DNA of 64,000 nt from Lolium rigidum (lineage: Eukaryota > Streptophyta > Magnoliopsida > Poales > Poaceae): positions 153,619,962 through 153,683,961 of the forward strand of contig NC_061512.1 of NCBI RefSeq assembly GCF_022539505.1, given 5' to 3'. The translations under genes were made by a program, and so were the position numbers. How positions within the stretch are numbered: position 1 is the stretch's first letter; each line of letters starts with the position of its first letter. The notes below the pieces were generated by a model. The model saw nothing but the letters and a program-made list of their open reading frames with translations. It was not told where the DNA came from and did no database searches. Below are positions 1-9,377 of the stretch, piece after piece.

Positions 1-1340
1 ACAAGTCCTTGGTATGCTGATTATGCTAACTTTATTGTTTCCAAGTACTTGCCTCCAACCTTTTCAACTCAAGCAAAGGAGGAAATTCTTTTATGACTTG
101 AGGCATTATTTTTGGGATGACCCACACTTATATAAAGAAGGAGTGGATGGTATTCTCGCGAAGGTGTGTTCCCGAATATGAACAACAAGAGATATTAAGT
201 AAATGTCATGGTAGTGCTTATGGAGGACATCACGCCGGAGATAGAACCGCGCAAAAGGTTCTACAATCAGGTTTTTATTGGCCAACTCTCTTCAAAGATG
301 CAAGGAAGTTTATTTTATCTTGTGATGAATGTCAAAGGGTTGGTAATATCTCCAGTACGCAATGAAATGCCTATGAATTATACTCTTGTTATTGAACCGT
401 TTGATTGTTGGGGATTTGACTTCATGGGACCTTTTCCCTCTTCGAAGGTAACACTCATATACTTGTTGTTGTTGATTATGTTACTAAATGGGTGGAAGCC
501 ATACCTACAAAAAGTGCTCGATGGTGAGACCTCTTTAAGAATGCTTTTAGACATTATTTTTCCTAGATTTGGAGTGCCTAGATATATTATGACAGATGGA
601 GGTTCTCATTTTATTCATGGTGGTTTTAGAAAGACTCTTGCTAAATATGGTATTAATCATAGAATTTCTTCCGCTTATCATCCTCAAACTAGTGGGCAAG
701 TAGAACTATCAAATAGAGAAATTAAATCTATCTTGCAAAAGACTGTTAATAAAACTAGAAAGAATTGGGCTAGTAAATTGAAGGAACCATTATGGGCTTA
801 TAGAACTGCTTATAAAAACCCCATGGGAATGTCACCTTATAAAATGGTTTATGGAAAAGCTTGTCATTTACCTTTAGAACTAGAGCACAAAGCTTATTGG
901 GCTGTTAGAGAACTAAATAAAGATCCTAAACTAGCCGGTAATAAGAGGTTGCTGCAATTAAGTTCTCTAGATGAATGGAGAAGTGAAGCTTATGAAAATG
1001 CTAAACTCTTTAAAGAGAAAGTTAAGAAATGGCACGATAGAAGGATTATCAAAAGAGAGTTTAATATTGGGGATAAAGTCCTATTGTATCGGTCTCGTCT
1101 CAGATTCTTTGCAGGGAAATTACTCTCGAAATGGGAAGGACCATATGTTGTTGAGGAGGTGTATCGTTCAGGAGCAATTAAATCCAAGGAAATGCCACGC
1201 AAGTGGTGAATGGACAAAGACTCAAGCATCTTATCTCAGGTGATTCTTATAATGTAGATGTTGATGTTATTCGAGTGGAAACACCGGAGGCTTTCATCAA
1301 AAGTCAAATTGACAGTCCGCCAGAACTCGACTTTGAATAG
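1..1340 (+). pseudogene. Retrotransposon pol, integrase end (frame-broken)
   Basis: Integrase inserts retroelement cDNA into the genome. The N-terminal zinc-binding HHCC module is visible around 207-340 (HGSAYGGHHAGDRT, then CDECQRVG). The catalytic core follows with WGFDFMGPFP (first Asp), ITDGGSHF near 590 (second Asp), and HPQTSGQVE near 680 (the Glu). The C-terminal part has WEGPYVVEEVYRSGAI. The coding frame shifts near position 100, near 350, near 445 and again near 510, and it shifts once more near 1180. The natural end is a TAG at about 1338-1340. With this many breaks the copy cannot make integrase. The protease, RT and RNase H regions lie outside the window. Confidence 0.9.
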
Positions 1341-1578
1341 GTAACAAGACGTGTAATAAAAAGTTGGCAATTTACTTTCCGAACAATGTTTTTGCTGTTT
1401 TTGGAAAATATGAAAAATTACGAGATCGAAACGGAGTGGAGGAGACGCACGAGGGCGTGCCCCCATAGGCCGGCGCGGGCCCCAGCCTGACCGCGCCGCC
1501 CTATGAGGACACCGCCTCGTCGCCCCTCTCCGACTCTGGTTCGACCTGGTACTTTCCGTTTGTTGTGAAAAAAATTGC

Positions 1579-1586
1579 TATATAAT
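1579..1586 (+). promoter_or_regulatory. TATA-like box upstream of the extra ORF in G0
   Basis: The sequence tatataat lies 93 bp upstream of the first ATG (1679) of the additional ORF. About 80-110 bp further upstream there is a GC-rich inverted repeat (arms cggcgcgg at 1471-1478 and ccgcgccg at 1491-1498). The same arms occur in the element's own LTR (4256-4263 and 4276-4283). The arrangement looks like an LTR-type promoter block placed between pol and the extra ORF. Promoter activity is inferred, not shown. Confidence 0.4.
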
Positions 1587-1678
1587 CCCCCGGACCCCTG
1601 GAGGTCCGTATATCGTTTTCTCGACGTATTTTGTTTCGAGCTGTTTCTGCCAGGATTTGCTTCGGATCTAGAGGTGTC

Positions 1679-2181
1679 ATGTCTTCGTCAGAAACTCCGA
1701 AGGACAGCTCCTGCAAGGACTTTGACAACTTGTACATGGACGAGCCGAGGATGCATCCCAAGGAGTTGCTCGCTCGTTGATGGGGAGGCTGCAGATCAAA
1801 GATGTCCAGGGTCCTAAAGGAGAAGGAAGCTTGGAAGACAGGATGGAGAAGCTAGAGCAAGAGGTTTTCAACTACAAGAAGATGGCCGAGCGTGAAGTGG
1901 ATATCTTCCACAAGATTGTGTCTGAACTCATTGCTGAACACGAGAAGGAAATTGCAAAGCTATGGGGCGACATCCTCTCGCTTCACGACACCACCAACAA
2001 ACTCCAAGCTCAACTCTATGACGTTCATAATCAGAATTGTGAGTATGAAAACAGGTTTAAACACATAAGCCATGCTGCTAGTTTCAGGATTCCCGAGACC
2101 AAGATGTCGTTTGTTGATGGAGAGCCTCTTCCTTGGAAGTCTGAAGACGGGAGTTCATCACCACCACCGCCAAAGGAGTAA
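1679..2181 (+). pseudogene. Additional ORF of G0 (coiled-coil protein), one frameshift
   Basis: This ORF sits between pol and the 3' LTR, the place where Athila elements carry an env-like or additional ORF. An ATG at 1679 opens a 33-codon frame ending in TGA at 1778-1780. The adjacent frame opens at an ATG at 1780 and runs 133 codons to 2181. The two pieces meet without a gap, which suggests one small indel in a longer ORF. The second piece is highly charged and heptad-like (residues such as EKLEQEV and AEHEKEIAKLW), so a coiled coil is likely. It ends in a Ser/Pro-rich tail. I see no signal peptide or membrane segment, so there is no basis for calling it an envelope protein. Its function is unknown to me. 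Confidence 0.6.
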
Positions 2182-3965
2182 TTCATCATCGGTATTGGCA
2201 TCCCCTTGGTTTGTTCCAAGCTTGGGGGAGTGCCGCGGTATCACATCATCACTACCTTTTACTTTTTACTATCAAGTAGTGTCATATCATGAGTAGGGAA
2301 GTTATCATATAAGATGGGTTGCAGTGTGGAAGTATCTCTCCTTTAGTTGGTTGTCTATGTATCCCTTGGTGTGAGTTATCGTTATGAAATATTAATGAGA
2401 AGTCTTATCATTTACATATTGCACACCTTATTTTAGTTTGCAATTTCTATTATATGATTGATCTTGATTTTAGTATTGGTACCACTTTGGGAGCATTGAG
2501 TAAATCTATTTGGTTTTGGCAAACTTAGCATTGGTCAATAGCAACAACACCTTGAGGTTTAAGTAGAAAAGAGAAATACATATAGTTGTTTCATTGTCTT
2601 CCTCTCTTGTTAGCTCATAGCTTATTATTCTGAAGTTAAAATTGTTTGTGCTTACAAGAAAGATGCATGATTATGTCTATCACATGTATATTTGTTTGTT
2701 TCCCTCAACTCTTATGCTTGCTAATTAACCTTGCTAGCCAAAGACCTGTACTGAGAGGGAATGCTTCTCGTGCATCCAAACCTGAACCCAAACCTATGCC
2801 ATTTGTGTCCACCATATCTACCTACCGCATGGTATTTTCTGCCATTCCAAGTAAATACTTCATGTGCTACCTTTAAACAATTCAAAATTTATTACTTCTT
2901 ATTTGTGTCAATGTTTTATAGCACATGAGGAAGTATGTGGTGTTTTATCTTTCAGTCTTGTTAGGCAGCTTCCACTAATGGACTAGTGGCTTCATCCACT
3001 TATCCTGTAATTTTGCAAAAAGAGCTGGCAACGGGGTTCCCAGCCCCAATTAATCAATTTTCATTAATAATTCTCTTCACATGTTTTGCTCTGATTCATC
3101 AGTAAGCAACTTAATTTTGCAATAGATACTCCTCCATGGTATGAGATTGTTGGAAGGCACCCGAGGATTCGGTTAGCCATGGCATGTGTAAGCAAAGGTT
3201 GGGGGGAGTGTCATCCTTAAATAAACTAAAGTACATGTGTAAACAAAAGAGAAGAGAGATGATCTACCTTGCTGGTAGAGATAACGTCCTTCATGGGAGC
3301 CGCTCTTTGGAGGTCTGTTTGGCAAGGGGGATAGAGTACCCGCTACCAGTCGTTGACAACAACAAACACCTCTCAAAACTTTACTTTTATTCTCTTTATA
3401 TGATTTCAAAACTGAAAAAGCTCTAGCACATGATTTAATCCCTGCTTCCCTCTGCGAAGGGCCTGTATTTTACCTTATGTTGAGTCAGTAAACCTATTTC
3501 CCTCCATCTCAAGCAAGCATTTGAGTTGTTGTGATCAGACCATTATATTGTGATTTGCTTCATCATGTCTTTACTCTTCCTTGTTTAGTACAAGTTTTAT
3601 CTGAATGAATATAGCTTTGAAAGTTATCAATGATCATTATGATTGAGTATGCAGGATGAGCCACATAAGCTTTAACATGAGAGCGCCGCTCAATAGATAA
3701 GTATAATCCGTTAACCGTTCTCTCGACCAAGAACGAAGTTTGCCATCACCAACTATGATTTCTTATGCACCTTTATTTGTGATTACCTTATACTTGTTTC
3801 AAGTTGAATTATATGAGGAAGTTGTTTACTAGAATGTCTTGTGTGAATGAATATGATGCTTCTTGTCCGTATTTTATTTATCGACTCTTCACTCCATAAA
3901 CTTGTGGTCTTGTTTACCGAGTTCGGCTTCGCTTGGGGACAAGCGAAGTCTAAGCTGGGGGGAGT
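2182..3965 (+). other. Long 3' non-coding domain of G0
   Basis: No sustained reading frame is visible. The region holds two purine-rich PPT-like runs, cttgggggagtg near 2221 and ctggggggagt just before the LTR. Stretches near 2727-2875 and 3443-3495 closely resemble the 3' domain of the non-autonomous element G5 (about 59148-59300 and 60000-60060). Examples are the shared tgtactgagagggaatgctt and ccctctgcgaagggcc. This shared block links G0 to the non-autonomous family on the right of the window. Confidence 0.7.
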
Positions 3966-5848
3966 TGATACGTCCAATTTGCATCACTATTTTATATCAT
4001 AATTTGCTGTTATTCATTGATATATTTCATATTTGGAGATGATACTTATGTTATTTCATCTATTTTGCATGTTTCATGATGATTTGGGGATCGCGCACCG
4101 GAGCCAGGATTCTGCTGGAAAAAGCACCGTCAGAATGCAATATTTCGGAAGATCAACAATTGACGGAAATTATATGAAAATTCCTATTTTTCGAGATGAC
4201 GAAGGGAGCCAGAAGGGGGAGCTGAGGAGGGCCGCCATGGGCCCCCCTCACAGGCCGGCGCGGGCCCTGCCCTGGCCGCGCCGCCCTGTGAGGAGGGGCC
4301 CACAGCCCCCTCTCGCCTCCTTTTCTTCGTGTACGCCTTCGTACCGAAAACCTAAGCTCCAGGGGTACGTCGCGAAGGGCCACAGCCGCCTCTGCGGGGC
4401 GGAGAACACCAGAGAGAAAAGAGCTCTCCGGCAGGCTGAGATCTGCCGGGGAAATTCCCTCCCGGAGGGGGAAATCGACGCCATCGTCACCGTCATCGAG
4501 CTGGACATCATCTCCATCACCATCACCATCATCTTCATCATCATCACCGCCGTCTCCACCGCTGCACACCGTCACCGCTGTAACAATTTGGATTTGATCT
4601 TGATTGTTTGATAGGGGAAACTCTCCCGGTGTTGATTTCTACTTGTTATTGATGCTATTGAGTGAAACCGTTGAACCAAGGTTTATGTTCAGATTGTTAT
4701 TCATTATCATATCACCTCTGATCATGTTCCATATGATGTCTCGTGAGTAGTTCGTTTAGTTCTTGAGGACATGGGTGAAGTCTAAATGTTAGTAGTGAAG
4801 TATGGTTGAGTAATATTCAATGTTATGATATTTAAGTTGTGGTGTTATTCTTCTAGTGGTGTCGTGTGAATGTCGACTACACGACACTTCACCTTTATGG
4901 GCCTAGGGGAATGCATCTTGTACTCGTTTGCCAATTGCGGGGTTGCCGGAGTGATAGAAACCTGAGCCCCCGTTGGTATATCGATGCAGGAGGGATAGCA
5001 GGATCTCGTAGTTTAAGGTTGTGGTTAGATTTATCTTAATTACTTTCTTGTAGTTGCGGATGCTTGCAAGGGGTATAATCACAAGTATGTATTAGTCCTA
5101 GGAAGGGCGGTACATTAGCATAGGTTCACCCACACAACACTTATCAAAACAATGAAGATTAATTAGCCGTATGTAGCGAAAGCACTAGACTAAAATCCCG
5201 TGTGTCCTCGAGAACGTTTGGTTAATATAAGTAAACAAACCGGCTTGTCCTTTGTGCTAAAAAGGATTGGGCCACTCGCTGAAATTATTACTCTCGCACT
5301 TTACTTACTCGTACTTTATTCATCTGTTACATCAAAACATCCTGAATACTTGTCTGTGAGCATTTACAGTGAATCCTTCATCGAAACTTCTTGTCAACAC
5401 CTTCTGCTCCTCGTTGGAATCGACATTCTTACTTATCGAAGATACTGCGATACACCCCCTATACTTGTGGGTCATCAGCGATGCATTATCATAGGTTCAC
5501 CCACACAACACTTATCAAAACAATGAAGATTAATCAACTATATGAAGCGAAAGCACTAGACTAAATTCCCGTGTGTCCTCAAGAACGTTTGGTCATCATA
5601 AATAAACAAACCGGCTTGTCCTTTGTGCTAAAAAGGATTGGGCCACTCGCTGCAACTATTACTCTCGCATTTTATATACTTGTACTTTATTTATCTGCTA
5701 TATCAAAACCCCCTGAATACTTGTCTGTGAGCATTTACAGTGAATCCTTCATCGAAACTGCTTGTCAACACCTTCTGCTCCTCGTTGGTTTCGACACTCT
5801 TATTTATCGAAAGTACTACGATACACCCCCTATACTTGTGGGTCATCA
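3966..5848 (+). repeat. 3' LTR of G0, with duplicated 3' end
   Basis: The LTR begins tgatacgtcc directly after the polypurine tract and ends gggtcatca. The unit without the duplication is 3966-5477 (1512 bp). Inside are the GC-rich inverted repeat at 4256-4283 and a CAT/CAC-rich tract at about 4500-4560. The bracketed 371-bp end occurs twice (see the tandem duplication entry). Open frames across this LTR are not conserved coding and should not be called genes. Confidence 0.85.
5107..5848 (+). repeat. 371-bp tandem duplication of the G0 LTR end
   Basis: Copy 1 is 5107-5477 and copy 2 is 5478-5848, with the same length and the same terminus (tacttgtgggtcatca). The copies differ by scattered substitutions, for example ttagccgtatgtagcg in copy 1 against tcaactatatgaagcg in copy 2. 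The duplication is therefore not very recent, or it joins LTR ends from two different elements. Confidence 0.9.
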
Positions 5849-6091
5849 ATGGTCCACATGAACCTCCCCGTTTCCGATGGCTCCGAGAACATCATCACCC
5901 CTCCTAAGGAATGGAAGTCCAAGCACAAGTGGACTAGCTCCAAGGACTCCATCTCCGAACGGACTCAAGCTCAAGATCATGATGAGGAGGAAGATGAAGA
6001 CGAAGACGATGAAGGTGGTGATGAGTATGAGGACTACGATGATGATGAGGACGAGGAGAACAAGGACGAGGATGATGAAGATGACGAGTGA
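5849..6091 (+). pseudogene. Acidic C-terminal tail of a copia ORF, truncated
   Basis: The open frame gives about 80 residues ending at 6091. The first half is mixed (HMNLPVSDGSENIITPPKEW), and the second half is nearly all Asp and Glu with a few Gly, Tyr and Lys. Its 5' part is cut off by the inserted G0 LTR, so the real start is not visible. The ATG at 5849 lies at the junction and is fortuitous. An acidic tail ahead of the PPT region fits the late ORF of SIRE-type elements. No enzymatic motif is present. Confidence 0.5.
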
Positions 6092-6684
6092 TCTCCTTTG
6101 GGTCGTTAGCATGCTTCTTCTCCCTTTTTGGTGTTTCGATGCCAAAGGGGGAGAAGTTGTTCTATTAGGAACGGGAATTTGCTTGGGGATGCCAAGGGCT
6201 TGGTGCTTCGTTTTGGTCTTTTCGGCCTTGGCATCACTTTTATTTCTAGTTATCGTGAACTTTATTCGTATTTGAGACTCCCTTTTATTCGTGGACCTCC
6301 TGGTTTGTAATAAGACTTATTATGGTATGCATGTGTTGGAGTTTGGTATTCATATCTATTGGCTATACCATCTCAATGGAGGCATAAGTATTGGAGTTTG
6401 GGTTTTCTCAAGGCAAAGGTATGATTCATGATTGTGTTGCCTCAAGTTGTGCCTATTCTATATATAATGTCATATATCCAATGTTGCATATGTGCTTGGT
6501 TTGTAAAATCTAGGGGGAGTTGTGCTCCTAGGATGATGTGTAATTGTATTCAAATGCATATTCCAACTATGCACACATCTAGGGGGAGCTCCGTCTATAT
6601 TTTGCAAATCTAAAATTTTACCTTAATATCTTGTGCTATATTGCAAATTCTTGTGTTATCATCAAACACCAAAAAGGGGGAGAC

Positions 6685-8110
6685 TGAAAGAGCAAGACCT
6701 CTCCATGAGTTTTTTGTGTGTTTGGTAACAACATTCGAATATATTTCACCATGTGCATAGTTGCCTTGAAATATTTGCAGGTGCACGGTGTCCTCGCTGA
6801 ACACCTCAAGATCGGAAGACTCAACAGTAGTTTATAGGTTTTATGGTTTTGTGTGTGTGTCGCGAGGCGACGTGGTTGGAGAGAAAAAGAAAAGAAAACA
6901 GGTTCAGCAAAACTGGTAATACCGGTGCTGAGTGCGGTAGTACCGCTAACAAATGCGGTAGTACCGCTACCGCCCTCAACACCAGGTACACGTCAGCTGG
7001 AACCTCGCGGTTGTACTACCGCTCCCTTTCGGGACCGGTAGTTTCGGTCGAGGTACCGCTGATGGTACCGCTTTTTTGGGGAATTCTTACAGAGACCATG
7101 CCGGTACCAGAACCGGAACTACCGCTTGAGTCGCCAGAAATGGTGAAACGCGGTAGTACCGCTCTGGTACCGGCATGGTACCGGTCATGCAAACACGGCG
7201 GTACTCCTCGCCTGGTACCGCAATGGTACCGGGCAGGGGGTCGAGGGCTCAGAGTGACCATGCCGGTACCTTGACGGTACCGGTTGAGCTCCATGTGTAC
7301 CTCGCAGAAGGCATGTGCCTGACCAAAGACTGTAGTACCACTCCCACAAGCGGTAGTACCGGCTGAGCGGAAGTGCGGAACCTGTGGATAACGGTTGGAT
7401 TCATGGACCCCTATAAAAGGGGGTCTTCTTCCCCAACTCGAATCGAGTCTTTTCTCTCTCTTCTCCATTGTTGCTGAGCTCAAATCCTTGAGGATCTCCC
7501 TCCCCATCCATCCATTCAAGCCCAAACTTTGAGGAGTTGTGGAGGAGATCCCGATCTATAGTTCCACCGAGAAAGATTTCACCAATCTCACCTAGTCCTT
7601 TGGGGATCTTGATGTTAGGGTTCCTCTTGTGGGATCTGTTGAAGATGAGCTCCTATGGAGGTTAGCTTGGAGTTGTGCTAGCCCCATAAGGTGTTGGGAG
7701 CCTCCGGTATTGTGGAGCTCGCCCCAAACTTGTGAAAGAATCGACGGCCTCGTTAGTGGAGAAGGGAAAGCTCCTTCGTGGGGTTTTCTCAAGGAACAAG
7801 GTGAGGCCTGTGTGGCCGTTGGACCTTTGTGGTCCACACCTCCTCAACGCAGACGTACTCCCTCTTGTGGGAGGAACTGCGGGAAACACAACGCGTCCCG
7901 TCTCCGCTACCACGGTTGTCTCACTCCCTCTCTCTACCCGCTTATCAATTCCTTTACTTGTTGCATTGTATAGCATCATACTAGGATCATCGTAGTTGCT
8001 AAAGTCGCCACCTTTACTTTCACATCACCTAAAACTGAAAAGGCACTAAAATCGGAGTAGCGACCATTCACCCCCTCCCCCCCTCCTCTAGTCGCACCAC
8101 GATACATTCA
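6685..8110 (+). repeat. 3' LTR of the SIRE-like copia element
   Basis: The LTR is 1426 bp, from tg after aaaaagggggagac to ca before actttaag. It contains a dense cluster of self-complementary GGTACC and cggtagtaccg motifs (6930-7360). A TATA box tataaaag at 7412-7419 sits ahead of a pyrimidine-rich presumed 5' end of the transcript, and a C-rich end (ccccctcccccc) lies near 8073. The left LTR is outside the window. Confidence 0.8.
7412..7418 (+). promoter_or_regulatory. TATA box of the SIRE-like LTR
   Basis: The sequence tataaaa lies in a favourable context (cccctataaaaggggg), followed about 30 bp later by ttcttccccaactcg. This is the normal position for the LTR promoter at the U3/R boundary. 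Confidence 0.6.
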
Positions 8111-8494
8111 ACTTTAAGGATGGTCATCAAGCGTTTGTCGCGGCTGATCGAGCGAGGAACCACGTGTACGGTTGATCATCCACCACCAGTGTTGGGATTA
8201 TAAACGGCAGCTTCAGGTTTGCTGCAACATTCAAAATAGAGACAAAATGGGTATTACTGACAAACATATTCAAACAGCAACATTGTTCATCGTTCAAACG
8301 TTCGTAGAAAAGGAAAAAAAATGAAACAAAACAGAATAATAAAAAATAAAAGAAAATTAGAAAACATAAAATGGAAAATGAAAAATGAAAACCGAAAAAT
8401 GAAAAATAAAAAAACGTAAATGGGCTGGTCCCATGACCGACCAGGGGTGTGCAGCACTTGGTAGGTGTCGACGTTGTCGGCATATAGGAATTAC
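8111..8494. other. Intergenic, no gene seen
   Basis: This is unique-looking sequence between the copia LTR and the SINE. The only structure I see is the A-rich low-complexity tract at 8306-8417. Confidence 0.6.
8306..8417. repeat. A-rich low-complexity tract
   Basis: The tract is over 100 bp of A-rich sequence built from loose variants of gaaaaatgaaaaat and aataaaa. Long frames on the opposite strand here are phenylalanine-rich artefacts. Confidence 0.75.
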
Positions 8495-8513
8495 CAAATA
8501 AAGTGCTCTCCGC

Positions 8514-8617
8514 AAGAAGTGAGCCTAGCTCACTTGGTTAGGAAAGTGGATGTACAACCCAGCCACCCAGGTTCAAGTCCTCACGGACCCAGATTTGGGT
8601 TCTTATTATTTCACACA
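8514..8617 (+). mobile_element. Short tRNA-derived SINE with 19-bp TSD
   Basis: The body is 104 bp. It carries an RNA polymerase III A box (tagctcacttggt, about 8527-8539) and a perfect B box (ggttcaagtcc, about 8571-8581), spaced as in a tRNA. It is flanked by a perfect 19-bp direct repeat, caaataaagtgctctccgc, at 8495-8513 and 8618-8636. That is the TSD expected of target-primed reverse transcription. The 3' end is T-rich (ttcttattatttcacaca). The family is not identified. Confidence 0.88.
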
Positions 8618-8636
8618 CAAATAAAGTGCTCTCCGC

Positions 8637-9377
8637 CCTCTATGGCGACTGGGGCGGCGATTACTAGATGCAGTGTTCTCTCACACACATCGAATTTTTT
8701 GATGCTTTGGTACAAATTCCATGGACTTGTGAAAAAAAAAAGATGGCATAGAAGACGGCAGCAGCACACGATTTCCGAGAATCCTGTTAGAAGAAAATTC
8801 CGCAAGCAGTGAACTCTTTCTTCAGTTGGTGATGAGCTTGGATGTGATCATGCTGAATCGCTCAACCCCTCTTCTTCTACCTCCAACTCTCTATCTCTCA
8901 AGCACAAACGCTATGGAAGAAAGTTGGAAAAACTCTGACACACACACAGCACCAAGGAGAAGATAATGACTACATTGTGTCTTGCCCGTGCCTCACGGCT
9001 CCCTTTTCCATTCATTTGATGCAATATATATATACACACACATAAGGTTTGGCACTCATGCCATAAACTCCACTAACCACTAAATCCTCGCTCAGCTCCT
9101 AGAATCACTCCATATCCTTGTGGCCCGGCCACTAACTTGACCAAGCTTTTAGCTAGCTCACTAACTAACTATGCATGCAGACTCTCCATGCTGCAATCCG
9201 GCTGCTTCTCACAGCCCTCCACATGCACATGTACTTGGCTTACACCTAATACACCTACTGATTAACCAAACTACTGGCCATGCGATGTGCACACATGCAC
9301 GTTCAGCCTCTCCTAGTACACAAAACAGATCTTTTGACAAAATTAACTCTAACAGGATGCACATAGCAACGACCCAG
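8637..9377. other. 3' flank of the SNF2 gene
   Basis: No gene is seen. A TA/CA microsatellite (atatatatatacacacaca) lies near 9025-9045. Part of this stretch presumably holds the 3' untranslated region of the minus-strand SNF2 gene, but I could not place a polyadenylation signal with confidence. Confidence 0.5.

Larger units (their letters stand above)
1..5848 (+). mobile_element. G0: 3' part of an Athila-type Ty3/gypsy retrotransposon
   Basis: The element runs in from outside the window and reads left to right: 3' end of pol (integrase), a spacer with an additional ORF, a long non-coding 3' region, a polypurine tract ending aagctggggggagt (about 3952-3965), and a 3' LTR starting tgatacgtcc at 3966. 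The integrase motif GQVELSNREIK is characteristic of the Athila group. The right end (gggtcatca, 5848) abuts the internal region of a copia element, so G0 inserted into that element. The left LTR and the matching TSD lie outside the window; the five bases after the right end are atggt. Clade assignment is by motif memory, and the exact Triticeae family name is not certain. Confidence 0.85.
5849..8110 (+). mobile_element. SIRE-like Ty1/copia element, 3' end only
   Basis: After the G0 LTR the sequence shows the tail of an acidic ORF, then a spacer with four gggggag polypurine motifs (6147, 6513, 6592, 6676). A 1.43-kb LTR follows (tgaaagagca to cgatacattca). Repeated PPT-like motifs between the last ORF and the LTR are a known habit of the SIRE/Maximus lineage of plant copia elements, which is the basis for the lineage call. 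The 5' part of the element lies to the left of G0, outside the window. Confidence 0.75.

Noticed and set aside
1679..2181. An envelope gene, from its position between pol and LTR
   Set aside because: No signal peptide, membrane anchor or cleavage site is visible; the text is a soluble-looking coiled coil.
4033..4611. A 192-codon frame in the G0 LTR, and the opposite 140-codon frame
   Set aside because: Both lie within U3/R of an LTR, over GC-rich palindrome and CAT repeats; no domain or start context supports a gene.
5200..5861. Two similar frames of about 100 codons that could look like duplicated small genes
   Set aside because: They are the two copies of the 371-bp LTR-end duplication.
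6930..7365. A CRISPR-like array
   Set aside because: The repeats are short palindromes with irregular spacing inside a plant LTR; there are no spacers or cas genes.
8527..8581. A tRNA gene, because of good A and B boxes
   Set aside because: The surrounding sequence does not fold as a complete tRNA, and the perfect 19-bp TSD shows it is a tRNA-derived SINE.
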